DNA of 64,000 bases, taken from Glaciecola sp964195425. Lineage in GTDB: Bacteria; Pseudomonadota; Gammaproteobacteria; Enterobacterales; Alteromonadaceae. Position 1 is the stretch's first letter, and the number at the start of each line of letters is the position of its first letter. Shown here one piece after another: positions 35,719 through 45,378 of the stretch. The translations under genes and the position numbers were made by a program. A model generated the notes under the pieces. That model was given only the letters and a program-made list of their open reading frames with translations, did not search any database and had not been told where the DNA came from. The DNA lies in contig CAXMOM010000042.1 of assembly GCA_964195425.1 (NCBI GenBank), positions 1-64,000 on the forward strand, read 5' to 3'.

Positions 35719-37592
35719 TATTCAACATCCTCTAAACTAAACCCGCCTGCTTTTGGTTGGGTAGCTTGCTGAGCAGCAGGTTGAGCAGCAGGTTGAGCTT
35801 TTGGAGCAACACTGATTGCCGTTGCAGGCAATGCAGTGCTTTGTTCTATGCTGGCTGATGTTGAAGCGCTCTGCTGAGGCTCTGACGAGGGCACAATTTC
35901 TTGCACCATTTCAACTAATCGCATTACTTCATCAAGAGAGGTCACGCCTACTTTTGCGTAATCCAGAGCGGTTTGTGCCAAAGCTCTAAATCCAGGTGAT
36001 GCTTGAGCCGCTTCAGTAAAGCCAGCAGTATCATCATTTTTAAGTGCAGTCATCATTTCTTCATTTAACTGAAGAAGTTCAAAAACACCCACTCGACCAC
36101 GATAGCCTCTAAAATTACACCGTTGACAACCTTTCCCCTGCTTAAACGAAGAAGCGCTTAGTTGTTTGTCGAGCTGCGATAACCATATTTTATGTTCATC
36201 GGTAGGTAAGTGATCAATTGCACAATTATCGCAAATTTTTCTGACCAATCGCTGCGCCACAATAGCTTTTAACGAACTTGCCACCAAATAACCAGGCGCG
36301 CCCATGTCGAGTAAACGAATGGCGCTGCTGATCGCATCATTTGTATGCAGGGTCGACAATACTAAGTGACCGGTTAATGCACCTCTTAGTCCAATCTCAA
36401 CGGTTTCTTGGTCGCGCATTTCGCCGACCATTAAGATGTCTGGGTCTTGCCGTAAGGTCGTGCGTAATATGCTTGAAAAAGTGAGGTCTATCTTGGCGTT
36501 TACCTGGACTTGATTAACACGCGGTAATCGGTACTCAACAGGATCTTCAACCGTAATAATTTTAGTTTCGGCTTTATTTAGCTCATTTAGTGCGCCATAT
36601 AAGGTTGTCGTTTTACCAGAGCCTGTTGGACCTGTGACTAAAATCATGCCGTGTGGACGGCTTAACAGACCGCGAAAACGCTCTATGATGTCAGGTGGCA
36701 TACCTGTTTGTTCTAAGCTTAAGATACCTTGAGATTGATCAAGCAATCGAAGCACTACCGACTCACCAGTTTGCACAGGCATAGTGGATACGCGCACGTC
36801 AATTTTATGATTCTTAATGATAATTTCCGCACGGCCATCTTGGGGCAGGCGTTTTTCTGAAATATCTAGCCCTGACATGAGCTTAAGGCGAAGCACAAGT
36901 GCTGCCGCAATATTCGCTTCTTTAATTATATTTTCTTGTAACACGCCATCAACACGCATCCGTATTCGTAATTGTTTTTCGTCTGGCTCAATATGAATAT
37001 CAGACGCTTTTGCCAGCACTGCATCTTCAAAAATAGACTGTAATAGCTTTGCCACTAGGTTGTCTTGATCGTCAGAAAGACCGCTACTTAATTGAAATTC
37101 AGTTTCGTCTTCATATTCATCTGCTAATTCTTGTGCAAAGGACGCTATTTCTTCGGTTTTACGATAGTAGTTTTCGTAAGCATCAAATAGCTGGCTTTCA
37201 CTAACGACCGCTACTTCGATAGGTTTTGGCAATTTAGCACTAAGATCATCAACGGCGTTAATATCGGCAGGGTCACTCATGCCAACAAGTAAGGTGTCGC
37301 CTCTGTCTTCTAGCACTAACGCACGGTATCTCCTTGCCTGTATTTCTGGTAACAAACGCACAGCGTTCACACTAGCCTTAAAATCAGACAGGTTGATAAG
37401 CGGCACTTTTAAATGTTCAGATAAAAGCTCCAATAGCTGAAACTCGGTTACCACGCCCATCGATACTAGAGTGGCGCCTAGTTTCCTGCCTGATTGGCGC
37501 TGTTCCGACAAGGCCTTTTGCAATTGCTCGTCGGTGATTAAACCATTTTGAACGAGCAAGTCACCCAAGCGAACTTTGATGCGTTGTACCAT
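35718..37592 (-). CDS. mshE: MSHA pilus extension ATPase MshE with c-di-GMP-binding N domain
   Basis: MshE is the hexameric motor for MSHA pilus extension and is activated by c-di-GMP. The 624-residue protein has both copies of the MshEN binding motif: RLGDLLVQNGLITDEQLQKA (residue 8 on) and KLGATLVSMGVVTEFQLLEL (residue 37 on). It also has Walker A GPTGSGKTTT (321-330), Walker B DPDILMVGEMRD (383-394) and the zinc cysteines (CDNC and CQRC). The last 55 residues or so are a low-complexity Ser/Ala/Gln/Pro tail, longer than usual for the family. It overlaps mshN by one base. Confidence 0.96.
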   Translation of the reverse strand: MVQRIKVRLGDLLVQNGLITDEQLQKALSEQRQSGRKLGATLVSMGVVTEFQLLELLSEHLKVPLINLSDFKASVNAVRLLPEIQARRYRALVLEDRGDTLLVGMSDPADINAVDDLSAKLPKPIEVAVVSESQLFDAYENYYRKTEEIASFAQELADEYEDETEFQLSSGLSDDQDNLVAKLLQSIFEDAVLAKASDIHIEPDEKQLRIRMRVDGVLQENIIKEANIAAALVLRLKLMSGLDISEKRLPQDGRAEIIIKNHKIDVRVSTMPVQTGESVVLRLLDQSQGILSLEQTGMPPDIIERFRGLLSRPHGMILVTGPTGSGKTTTLYGALNELNKAETKIITVEDPVEYRLPRVNQVQVNAKIDLTFSSILRTTLRQDPDILMVGEMRDQETVEIGLRGALTGHLVLSTLHTNDAISSAIRLLDMGAPGYLVASSLKAIVAQRLVRKICDNCAIDHLPTDEHKIWLSQLDKQLSASSFKQGKGCQRCNFRGYRGRVGVFELLQLNEEMMTALKNDDTAGFTEAAQASPGFRALAQTALDYAKVGVTSLDEVMRLVEMVQEIVPSSEPQQSASTSASIEQSTALPATAISVAPKAQPAAQPAAQQATQPKAGGFSLEDVE

Positions 37593-38653
37593 TAGGAAGA
37601 TCTCGTAAGTAGTTGTATGCGCTCAGCCACAAACGAGTCGACTGGCTGTGGTAATTGATTTAAAGATTGCGCTTGTTGATATGAGTTAATGGCTTGTTTG
37701 TTTAGCTTTTGCTTGTCTTGGCTTACCCCAAGTCCTAGCCACCATTTGGCATCTGTTGGATTGCGCTGCACTAGAATTTGATAGTCCTTTTGCGCATTAC
37801 CGTATTTCCCAATTTTTTCAGCCAAGGCGGCTCGAAAGCTAACTAATTCATCGTTAGCAAGCGCACTATAAGGATGCATCGATAGCACAGTGAAAGCGCT
37901 ATTATTATCGCCTAGTTTAAAGAAAATACGCGACTGCATTAAACGTAAGCTAGAATCGGCAGGCTTTTGCTTGATGCCTTGTGCAAGTATTTGCTGGGCT
38001 TCATTAAGCTGGTTAGTAGAAAATAACAAAGCCGCTAGTTGTTTGCGCGTTTTAGTTTCAAGAGGCTCTACAAACAATATTTTTTTTAGCAAGCGTATAA
38101 CTTCGGCATCGTTTTTTTGTTCAGACGCAATATGCGCTTTTGCGCGTAGTGTTGACAACTGCGCTTTAGAACCATCACTTGGCTTCACATCAAAATGCGA
38201 TACTTGCGCAACCGTTGTTTCGCTTGTAGTGTCTTTTGAGACAACAGTGACAGCTGTTGCAAGCTGCAGTAAGGGCGCTGATGCTTGATTGGGAATAAAG
38301 GCCGAAACTTCATCGGGCTGTTGCGTGTTTATTGCCGTTGTTATCTGCGGGCTTTGCTGTAAGTCAGACAATTCATTCTGCTTAGCCGGAATATTAACTT
38401 TCTGTGAATATTGATCGCCTTTTTCTACATCAACACTTTCAGAAATTTCCTGCGCAGGAGATATTGTCGGCGGTTGATTAACCAAATAGACTGAATAACT
38501 GGCAGCAACAACACAAAAAATACTTAAACAGCCAATTATCCCCCACAAGACTTTCGAAGAACTTGGCGGAACGTAGTTGGCGTTTTTTACACTGAAGGTT
38601 TTAGAATAATCACGATTATCTAAATCACGCAGCATCTTATTTACGACACTCAT
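37592..38653 (-). CDS. mshN: MSHA biogenesis TPR protein MshN
   Basis: The 353-residue product has a short cytoplasmic N terminus (MSVVNKMLRDLDNRDYSK), a membrane helix (about 35 to 56), a Gln/Ser-rich linker and a C-terminal region of TPR-like helices (from about 165, RAKAHIASEQKNDAEVIRLL and following repeats). This matches MshN, thought to help assemble the MSHA machine in the periplasm. It lies between mshM (four-base overlap) and mshE. Confidence 0.87.
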   Translation of the reverse strand: MSVVNKMLRDLDNRDYSKTFSVKNANYVPPSSSKVLWGIIGCLSIFCVVAASYSVYLVNQPPTISPAQEISESVDVEKGDQYSQKVNIPAKQNELSDLQQSPQITTAINTQQPDEVSAFIPNQASAPLLQLATAVTVVSKDTTSETTVAQVSHFDVKPSDGSKAQLSTLRAKAHIASEQKNDAEVIRLLKKILFVEPLETKTRKQLAALLFSTNQLNEAQQILAQGIKQKPADSSLRLMQSRIFFKLGDNNSAFTVLSMHPYSALANDELVSFRAALAEKIGKYGNAQKDYQILVQRNPTDAKWWLGLGVSQDKQKLNKQAINSYQQAQSLNQLPQPVDSFVAERIQLLTRSS

Positions 38654-39603
38654 TTATGCCACCCGCTTACCAAACTCACTATATTTTGATAATCCTCAAA
38701 AAAACTGCCATGAACCACTAAGCTGGTCGTTACAATTGCACAAGTCATTGCGGGTAAAGCCCATTTTAGCCATGACCCCGCACGATTAGAATAAGCGGCC
38801 TCGGTATCGTTTGCGGCTAACTTGATGTGTTTGCTAGAAATAATGAATTTCCCTTCTCCGTACGCTAACATAAGTGCTTTATGGCATATCGTATTCACAA
38901 TCCTAGGTGTGCCTTGAGTGGCTTTAAGGACCTTTGCGCAGGCCGACTTCGAAAATAATTTATTGGGTTTGGTATACCCTGCCACTTCCATTCGATGATT
39001 TACATATTGATAAATTTGGTCGGCATTCATTGGTGACAGTTCATACGAAAAGGTAATTCGTTGGCGAAGCTGCCTTAATTCAGGACGAGCAATTTTTTGA
39101 TTCAGTTCAGGCTGGCCAAACAACACGACTTGCATCAATTTGGCAGATTCAGTTTCCAAGTTGGTCATTAAGCGCAAGGCTTCAATGCTTTCATCTGGCA
39201 GAGCTTGGGCTTCATCTATTATGAGCACAACGGATTGCCCTGATTTACGAATTTCAACAAGCTTTTGATGAATTGCTTGGGTAAATTTTTGCTGATCGCT
39301 GCCGGAAGGTAAATCTACTTGCAGTTCACTTGCAACCGCATGACGAAGTTCGCTTGGCGACAAATAAGGATTAGGAATATAGGCCGCAACAAAGCCCTTT
39401 GACATTTCGTTTAACAACTTACGACATACTAGGGTTTTTCCCGTCCCTACTTCACCCGTCACTTTAATAAAACCTTCACCAGAAAGAAGCGCTGTGTTTA
39501 ATACCATCAATGCTTCATTATGGCTGGGTAGGCCAAAAAAGAACTGTGTGTTAGGCGTTAACGTAAAAGGTAATTCTCTAATACCAAAGTGATACAAGTA
39601 CAT
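38650..39603 (-). CDS. mshM: MSHA biogenesis AAA ATPase MshM (ExeA-like)
   Basis: MshM is an ExeA-type AAA ATPase of the inner membrane. The 317-residue product begins MYLYHFGIRELPFTLTPNTQ, has Walker A GEVGTGKT (50-57), Walker B SVVLIIDEAQALP near 125, the LRQRITFSYELSPM sensor region, and a membrane helix near residues 280 to 300 that anchors a short periplasmic tail without a peptidoglycan-binding domain. It lies 3 bases after mshL. Confidence 0.92.
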   Translation of the reverse strand: MYLYHFGIRELPFTLTPNTQFFFGLPSHNEALMVLNTALLSGEGFIKVTGEVGTGKTLVCRKLLNEMSKGFVAAYIPNPYLSPSELRHAVASELQVDLPSGSDQQKFTQAIHQKLVEIRKSGQSVVLIIDEAQALPDESIEALRLMTNLETESAKLMQVVLFGQPELNQKIARPELRQLRQRITFSYELSPMNADQIYQYVNHRMEVAGYTKPNKLFSKSACAKVLKATQGTPRIVNTICHKALMLAYGEGKFIISSKHIKLAANDTEAAYSNRAGSWLKWALPAMTCAIVTTSLVVHGSFFEDYQNIVSLVSGWHK

Positions 39604-39606
39604 GCT

Positions 39607-41283
39607 TTACTCCACGTATAACCAATCGGCCATTTGAGAACGACTGGTCTCGAGTTGCTCTGACCAAGTGTTAGCGCCAACCACCGTTGGCTTCAACAAA
39701 ATGATCAGCTCTCTTTTGGTTTCTTTTTCGCGAACGTTTGTGAATAATCTTCCAAAATACGGAATGTCACCTAATATTGGTGTTTTCGACACTTCATCGG
39801 TTTTAATCGATTGCATAAGTCCACCAATTACTACAATTTCACCTGAGTTCGCGCGAATAACAGTATCGGACTCACGAATAGTGCTTTGCGCTAATGGCAG
39901 CACTATTTGCTCTTGATTCAGAGTGACTACTTTTTCTTGTTCTTCGGTTTCAATAACAGAGGGGTGGATGTGCATTAAAATACTGCCGTTGTCATTAATT
40001 TGCGGGGTAACGTCTAGCGCTATACCCGAAAAGAAAGGCGTTAGTTCAATATCAGGCACAACCGACGTTGTGGTCGAGGTAATCGTGTTTTGACTCGATA
40101 TATCGGTAACAAAATATTCATCCTCACCCACCTTTATCACCGCCTTTTGGTTATTTATGGCAGTTACGCGAGGGCTAGATAACACCTGCACGTTTCCTTG
40201 CGTAGACAACAGGTTAAGTACGCCAGAAAAGTCTTCACTAGAGAATGTTAAGCTCGCTATGCCGCCAAGGGCAGACGACAAACCATTGCCTAATACTCCA
40301 GCAGTGCTGCCAAAAGTAAAGTCGGTACTGCCAACATTAGCAGCAATTTGGTTCCAATTAATTCCCTGCTGGAACTCATCGCTTAAAGTGACTTCAAGAA
40401 TACGAGCTTCAATAACGACCTGACGCGAAAGATTGGTTTCAGATGTTTTTAGGAAATGCCTAATTGTCTTTAACTCTTCTGGTAATGCTCTCACCGATAC
40501 TAGCCCAGCCTGCGGAGAAACTAACACCGAACGTCCTTCTTTGTTGCCAAGCATTGTCATTAAGCTTGTTTCAAGATTTTCCCAGTAATTTGTTTGAATC
40601 CTAGTGCTAATAGTGGTCCCATTTCCAGCGCCAACGCCTTTGTTATTACCACCTAAACCAACTCCTGAGCCACCTCCGCCAATGTTGTTTTGTTGGGATT
40701 GGCCGTTATTACTGTTGCTACCGCCACCTTGCGCTACACCACCAGAAATAATACTGGTTTGGGTAGAGCCATCGCGCTGCATCATCAAATAGTTAACGGT
40801 AAATGTTTCGGTGCGCATTCCTGCTGGAAAGACTCTATAAATGGTGTCGTTTTTTTGAATGTGGTAGCCATAAATGTCGGTGATTAGTGAAAAGACTTGG
40901 TCTAGGGTTACTTGCTTCAAATCAAGACTAATAGTGCCGATTACCTCTGGATGTATGGCCACTGAAAATGGCGTATCTTTGACTAATCCTGCAAAAAAGC
41001 TTACTGCTTCAACGCCGCTAGCATTAATATCGTATTTTTCAGCTTCCAACATAAAATTTTGTTGATCATTTGGCGCATTGGCTAAAAGCACATTGGTGAC
41101 AGAGTCGGGTAACTCGTTTAAATCACTGCTAATAATCTGTGCTTGCTGCTGTGCAATTTCATTCGCTAAGAAGTCTTCTACATGACTTTTCTTGGGAGAA
41201 GCACAGCTAATAAGAACGCTTGAAAGCGCTATTGCCAATATTGGATAGCCTTTGTTTTTTGAAGACATAGTAGTCAATTTCAT
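39607..41283 (-). CDS. mshL: MSHA outer-membrane secretin MshL
   Basis: MshL forms the outer-membrane pore of the MSHA pilus. The 558-residue protein is a lipoprotein (lipobox VLISC, Cys27) with an STN-like domain near 95 to 150, an N1 region interrupted by a long Gly/Asn-rich linker (about 180 to 228), and a C-terminal secretin core with VLSSPRVTAINNQKAVIKVG and VIGGLMQSIKTDEVSKTPILGDIPYFGRLF. Its ATG overlaps the mshK TGA by four bases. Confidence 0.95.
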   Translation of the reverse strand: MKLTTMSSKNKGYPILAIALSSVLISCASPKKSHVEDFLANEIAQQQAQIISSDLNELPDSVTNVLLANAPNDQQNFMLEAEKYDINASGVEAVSFFAGLVKDTPFSVAIHPEVIGTISLDLKQVTLDQVFSLITDIYGYHIQKNDTIYRVFPAGMRTETFTVNYLMMQRDGSTQTSIISGGVAQGGGSNSNNGQSQQNNIGGGGSGVGLGGNNKGVGAGNGTTISTRIQTNYWENLETSLMTMLGNKEGRSVLVSPQAGLVSVRALPEELKTIRHFLKTSETNLSRQVVIEARILEVTLSDEFQQGINWNQIAANVGSTDFTFGSTAGVLGNGLSSALGGIASLTFSSEDFSGVLNLLSTQGNVQVLSSPRVTAINNQKAVIKVGEDEYFVTDISSQNTITSTTTSVVPDIELTPFFSGIALDVTPQINDNGSILMHIHPSVIETEEQEKVVTLNQEQIVLPLAQSTIRESDTVIRANSGEIVVIGGLMQSIKTDEVSKTPILGDIPYFGRLFTNVREKETKRELIILLKPTVVGANTWSEQLETSRSQMADWLYVE

Positions 41284-41750
41284 TTTGTCACCTGCTTTTT
41301 AACACTTACCGCACCGCTTAACTCAATCACCAAGTCGTCTTTTGCAGCGTCTCGTGATGATGTGCCGTATTTCATGGTTAACGTAGTCCCAGAAATACCA
41401 CTTACAAACATATCTGCAACTGGGTCCCCTGTTTTAACCACATTTCCATTTATCACTGCATATTGTTGGTTGTTGCGCATAAATATGGCCGTAAGCTCGT
41501 ACTTAGGATCCACCATTAGTTCTGGTGCAAGTTGCTGAACAATCACGCTGGGAGGTCGAGTAGGGTCGCTCTTTAAATGCATAAAGTTTGATGACGTAGA
41601 CTCAAGCGCTTTAGCTTCTTGCTGTAATGCAGATACCGGCTTAGATAGTAAGCCGCAAATAGACAACAAAATACAGCTCACTAATGCCATAAGCGTGTGG
41701 CGACTACACAATTGTTTTTTGACGCTTTGTTGTAGCTTATTAATTAACAC
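41280..41750 (-). CDS. mshK: MSHA biogenesis protein MshK (PilP-like)
   Basis: The 156-residue protein has an N-terminal membrane or signal segment (about 19 to 40) and a short HR-type domain with SDPTRPPSVIV, ELTAIFMRNNQQYAVINGN and VKTGDPV, like the PilP-type pilotin partner of secretins. The start is GTG at 41750, which overlaps the mshJ stop by 11 bases. Its position between mshJ and mshL is the standard one. Confidence 0.85.
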   Translation of the reverse strand: MLINKLQQSVKKQLCSRHTLMALVSCILLSICGLLSKPVSALQQEAKALESTSSNFMHLKSDPTRPPSVIVQQLAPELMVDPKYELTAIFMRNNQQYAVINGNVVKTGDPVADMFVSGISGTTLTMKYGTSSRDAAKDDLVIELSGAVSVKKQVTK

Positions 41751-42447
41751 CTATGAATGCCTCGCTCGTACTGAGTGTAAATAATGTCATTTTGGTCACC
41801 GCGTTAGGATGCTCGCTAACGACATAAGAAAGATCTTGCCAATATAATTTCCATCCAAGTCCTTCGGCCCGAGATAAAAATTCACGGGTAGCAAAAAAGC
41901 TACCTTCAAAGGTGATTTCTATGCCGTGCCTAAATATTGGTTGCTGCTCAGATGCGGCCGACGGCTTTTCATCTAGGCGCTGCGAATTCGTACCATTAGT
42001 CATAAGCACCTGCGGCGCCACCGATTTCATATTAATAAGTGACAAGTTGTCGGCTCCCTCAAACAACTGCTCTAATAAAACTGGCATTGCCTGGGGCGAC
42101 ACTAGCTGGTTAAGTTCACCTTCAAATTCTGCATTAAGTAACACTAGTCTTTTTTGCAAACTGGATATTTGTTGGCTAACCGTCGTATTAGGATCTATTT
42201 GACCTTGTTTAAGTAATTCATTATTACTTTGACGACTCATAGCAAGTTGATTTTCTAATTTGGAAACACTGTCTGTTAAACGTTGTGATGTATTAATTTC
42301 AGGCTCTATCAACAATAAAAAGAACACCGCGATAATTGTCAACGGAGTGACTAAAAACAATAGATTTTGCTCACGTTTTTTTAAGCCATCAAAAGCAGCT
42401 ATGCGTTTTTTTATTGGCGATTGCTTGGCTGGGTGTTTAGGCTTCAT
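41740..42447 (-). CDS. mshJ: MSHA biogenesis protein MshJ (PilO-like)
   Basis: MshJ is the PilO-like part of the inner-membrane alignment complex. The chosen ATG at 42447 has AAGG about six bases upstream; a TTG seven codons earlier is less likely. The protein (235 residues) has a membrane helix (about 25 to 48), a coiled coil (about 55 to 110) and a small ferredoxin-like domain with FRHGIEITFEGSFFATREFL. It overlaps mshI2 by 11 bases. Confidence 0.86.
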   Translation of the reverse strand: MKPKHPAKQSPIKKRIAAFDGLKKREQNLLFLVTPLTIIAVFFLLLIEPEINTSQRLTDSVSKLENQLAMSRQSNNELLKQGQIDPNTTVSQQISSLQKRLVLLNAEFEGELNQLVSPQAMPVLLEQLFEGADNLSLINMKSVAPQVLMTNGTNSQRLDEKPSAASEQQPIFRHGIEITFEGSFFATREFLSRAEGLGWKLYWQDLSYVVSEHPNAVTKMTLFTLSTSEAFIGVN

Positions 42448-43066
42448 TTCTTGCCTTAGCTTGTGCAAGTGTGCTACTAACTTGGCTTTTGGTCACACTG
42501 TTGAGCTTAAAAAAAAGTCCAGAGTCTTCACGCTCTACACTGGCCAGGTTAAATTCTTGTCCTTTAAAAAAATCAGTCTTACTTAGTTCACTTATCCAGA
42601 CCGGCAAGGCACGAGGCTTTGCTATTTGGCCTTCTATATTGAGTATGTCGGGCGTAACTAAAAAGTGGGTCAACCATAATTCTGACGAACTAGATTGCGC
42701 CAACGAATCAAATAGAACAGAAAACGAACGTTGTCTAAGTGCTGACAGATCCCGAATATGATTGAGCAACAAACCGCGCGTGCGTGTTTGCTCAGTAAAG
42801 CTGACTAATTTATTTTGCAACGACGGGTTAATGACTCTGTCGGTAAGCGCCTTTGTCAATTCTTCAATGCTTTTTTGCTGTTGCTTAATCTCTACCTTAA
42901 TGGCGGCTACTTGCTCTTCTTTTTGTTGATGATAGTAACCAGTTAGGCCATAAGTACCTAAACAAAGTGAAATTACAGCTACTATCATGCCAATAAAGTG
43001 ATTAGCACATACCCATTCAAATTTAGGGGTAAACTCATTATGTAATAAATTAATTTGCGACTTCAT
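42437..43066 (-). CDS. mshI2: MSHA biogenesis protein MshI2 (PilN-like)
   Basis: The 209-residue product has a short cytoplasmic start with INLLHNEFTPKFEW (the PilN-type INLL motif that binds PilM/MshI), a membrane helix (about 24 to 46), a coiled coil and a PilN-like periplasmic domain. It overlaps the end of mshI by 17 bases. In Vibrio and Shewanella this gene is often called mshI2 or mshI1. Confidence 0.83.
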   Translation of the reverse strand: MKSQINLLHNEFTPKFEWVCANHFIGMIVAVISLCLGTYGLTGYYHQQKEEQVAAIKVEIKQQQKSIEELTKALTDRVINPSLQNKLVSFTEQTRTRGLLLNHIRDLSALRQRSFSVLFDSLAQSSSSELWLTHFLVTPDILNIEGQIAKPRALPVWISELSKTDFFKGQEFNLASVEREDSGLFFKLNSVTKSQVSSTLAQAKARNEA

Positions 43067-44066
43067 GAACAGCCTCCTCGGTCTCAGTAGCGTTTTTCGC
43101 TTTAGACTCTTTACTGCTTTTCTGATTAAGTAAGGCGGGCTCTAATATCGTCAATGCGCCGGTGTAAGCAGCACCTAAACAGCTGAAACTTGCCATCTTA
43201 AAATTAAATCCTTCGGCGCATATAATATCGGGCTCAAAGGCCTCACAAGCCACACCCATGGATTCTGCTATTCGAGTTGATAAGAAACTGATGTGCGGAG
43301 AATCCAGCTTTAGCAATATGCGCTTAATGGGGGCTTGCCTAAGTTGGCTTTCAAAGAAGTCCATTGAGCGCTGAATTTGTACGCATATGGATTCGGTTAT
43401 ACCCATGTCGAGCTCTATTTCACTAAAGCCGCCTATATTCTCAAAGCCTTTTAAACGTCGGGTGAAATAAAGCTGATTATTTTTGATAATGTTTAATACC
43501 ACTACCTCACCATGCTCTTGCACTAAGGTAATAACGGGTTCGTTTGAAACCGGTACTAAATGTGTAGTGGCGAGTTCTTCAACAACTATTGATTTTAGAT
43601 CAAGGTTGGCCAAATAAATGGCCTTGGTGAGTTTTTCTACTTTTTCTTTAGCCACGGCTACCGCCATCACTTTATTTTGACCAGACACTTGTACGGGCAT
43701 ATCTGAATAGTCATATACGATTTCTTTTTCTGAACCAGACATCTCTTTGATGGGCCACTGCAACGCTTCAAATAACTCTTCGTCATTTACCTGTGGCTTA
43801 TCTACCTGATGAATGCGATACCAATGTGAAGACAAGGCGAAGAAGCAAGGCGCGCCCGCCAATCCCTCTTTTTTAACATAAATAGGGAGACTTTCTTGCC
43901 AATTTTCATGTGAAAAACTGGCGTCTAGTGCCCAGGTATATTGGTCGTCTTTTTTATGCAAAGCACAAAGCAGAACTTGGTCAGCGGTAAATGCAATACC
44001 CACCGCATGATATGCCGACGAGTTACGCAGTTTTTGTTTAATAAATTGCTTCCAACCTATTCGCAT
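43050..44066 (-). CDS. mshI: MSHA biogenesis protein MshI (PilM-like)
   Basis: MshI is the cytoplasmic actin-fold PilM-like protein of the MSHA alignment complex. The 338-residue sequence shows RHAVGIAFTADQVLL-type phosphate-loop start (HAVGIAFTADQVLLCALHKK), the middle EELATTHLVPV and TLVQEHGEVVVLNIIKNNQL strands, and AASFSCLGAAYTGAL-like end (ASFSCLGAAYTGAL). It is the first gene of the msh operon here; mshH (csrD), usually next upstream, is missing and a degraded integrase-GGDEF segment occupies that place. Confidence 0.88.
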   Translation of the reverse strand: MRIGWKQFIKQKLRNSSAYHAVGIAFTADQVLLCALHKKDDQYTWALDASFSHENWQESLPIYVKKEGLAGAPCFFALSSHWYRIHQVDKPQVNDEELFEALQWPIKEMSGSEKEIVYDYSDMPVQVSGQNKVMAVAVAKEKVEKLTKAIYLANLDLKSIVVEELATTHLVPVSNEPVITLVQEHGEVVVLNIIKNNQLYFTRRLKGFENIGGFSEIELDMGITESICVQIQRSMDFFESQLRQAPIKRILLKLDSPHISFLSTRIAESMGVACEAFEPDIICAEGFNFKMASFSCLGAAYTGALTILEPALLNQKSSKESKAKNATETEEAVHEVAN

Positions 44067-44547
44067 AATATCTATTTATTCCAAATATGGTTTAACCGCA
44101 GGTTATTCGCGGTTGTTAACTCGTGAATTCGTAAATGCACAGTGTTGTCTAGGCAAAACGTCAAATTTATATCATGCCAACAGAAAATGGGATCAGCTGT
44201 AACAACTAAGCAATTACTCTGCCAATCTTGTAGTACACAAAAAACATCTTCACTTGTAGTATCGGCAAAGACTAAAATTTGTTTAAAACAAAGGGATAAA
44301 AATATTTATAAGGGAATGCTGTGGTTTGTTGCAAACTGTTTTGCAATTATAGTGCTTACATTATTATGTCGCCGATAGGCAAATGTCTGCCGCAGACTTT
44401 ATAAACACAGTAGTTTATGAATAACAAAATAAGCGATATACACGCTTAAGGCCTGCGAGTTTAAAACACAAGACAATAATTAGCTTGCTGGGCAGCGAGA
44501 AAGTTGGACATTAATTGACAACAGTTTTTTGCCATAAGAGTGCAAGA
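44067..44547. other. Intergenic region upstream of mshI
   Basis: This is the region that must hold the msh operon promoter. A small hairpin (AACCGC/GCGGTT, 44094-44114) lies about 30 bases upstream of mshI. A TTGACG element occurs about 100 bases upstream but without a good -10. No protein gene is supported; a 78-codon frame at 44142-44378 has a CxxC pair and a hydrophobic end but no convincing ribosome binding site. Confidence 0.45.
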
Positions 44548-44988
44548 TTACTTGGGCTCTGTATTGACGGGCTGGTAATCTTTTGACTTTGAACTCCAGA
44601 CTACCACGCAATTTCGTCCCGATGACTTTGCAATATAAAGCGCCTCATCGGCCATGTTGTTTAACTGATCTGGATTATCAAATATACTGGCCACACCGAT
44701 ACTAGCCGTCACATGCGGGCCACTCTCAAATTGTTTGATGGATTCGGCTCTCATGGCCATCCGTATACGTTCGGCTACCTTGATCGCTATTTTTATCGAC
44801 TGATTTGGTAGGACAACGCAAAACTCTTCACTACCATATCGTCCAATCAAATCATGCCCATGGCAACTAGACTGTAATACTTCAGCGAGTAACTACATCA
44901 CGGCATCGCCAACAGCATGCCCAAAGTTGTCATTTACTAGTTTAAAATGGTCGAAATCAATCATGATACAGCACAAATCTGCGCCTGT
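44548..44988 (-). pseudogene. GGDEF-domain remnant with internal amber codon
   Basis: The minus strand encodes GADLCCIMIDFDHFKLVND, then FGHAVGDAVM, an in-frame TAG (44893-44895, where Gln is usual), LLAEVLQSS, and IGRYGSEEF with the rest of a diguanylate cyclase domain to 44548. The A-site is GSEEF, close to but not the exact GG[DE]EF. The beginning of the domain is missing and replaced by the integrase remnant in the same frame. The 3' part (from 44850) stays open for 100 codons but should not make an active enzyme. Confidence 0.85.
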
Positions 44989-45210
44989 TAATTCTGCTTC
45001 AGTAAGAAATCGTCCTCCAGAGATCCTCTGAAATATATCAACATTCTTATATTCCCACTCACAAACATACATAAGTTTTTTTAGATATGCATTCAGTGTT
45101 CCCTAACCTAAGCCCCTGCTTTTCATTATATATTCATTAGGACGAACAAATGGCATCCCCATTTCATCAACTAAGCAAGGTAATCTTTCTCCGTCTTCAT
45201 GCTTGATCAT
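44989..45210 (-). pseudogene. Tyrosine-recombinase (integrase) N-terminal remnant
   Basis: From an ATG at 45210 the minus strand reads MIKHEDGERLPCLVDEMGM, PFVRPNEYIMKSRGLG, an in-frame TAG (45103-45105), then GTLNAYLKKLMYVCEWEYK, NVDIFQRISGGRFLTEAEL. The pattern LP-x-LVD-x-x-G-x-P-x-x-x-PN-x-Y, followed by a core-binding helix set and an R-x-x-x-G-x-FLT-x-x-E segment, is that of the N-terminal part of phage-type integrases. The catalytic domain is absent; the frame runs directly into a GGDEF domain. The assignment rests on pattern recognition and needs a search. Confidence 0.65.
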
Positions 45211-45378
45211 GATAATTTTATACACCTCGGCTTTCCAAAATTAAATATTCTAAAACACGGTAATTTACTCTAATACATTGTTTGTTTTTTTAAAGTACAC
45301 GATGCGTTCTATTTTTAACTTATGTAAAGTTTACACTTTTATTTAATTAATAAAGACAAAACCCCTTGTTTTAAAACA

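Noticed and set aside
44142..44378. Small plus-strand frame with a CxxC pair and hydrophobic C terminus
   Set aside because: It starts with GTG, has no ribosome binding site, only part of a zinc-ribbon pattern, and lies in the likely promoter region of the msh operon.
44548..44988. GGDEF remnant as a leftover of mshH/csrD
   Set aside because: CsrD/MshH has a different, degenerate cyclase motif and an EAL domain; this remnant looks like a near-active cyclase (GSEEF) and has no EAL part.
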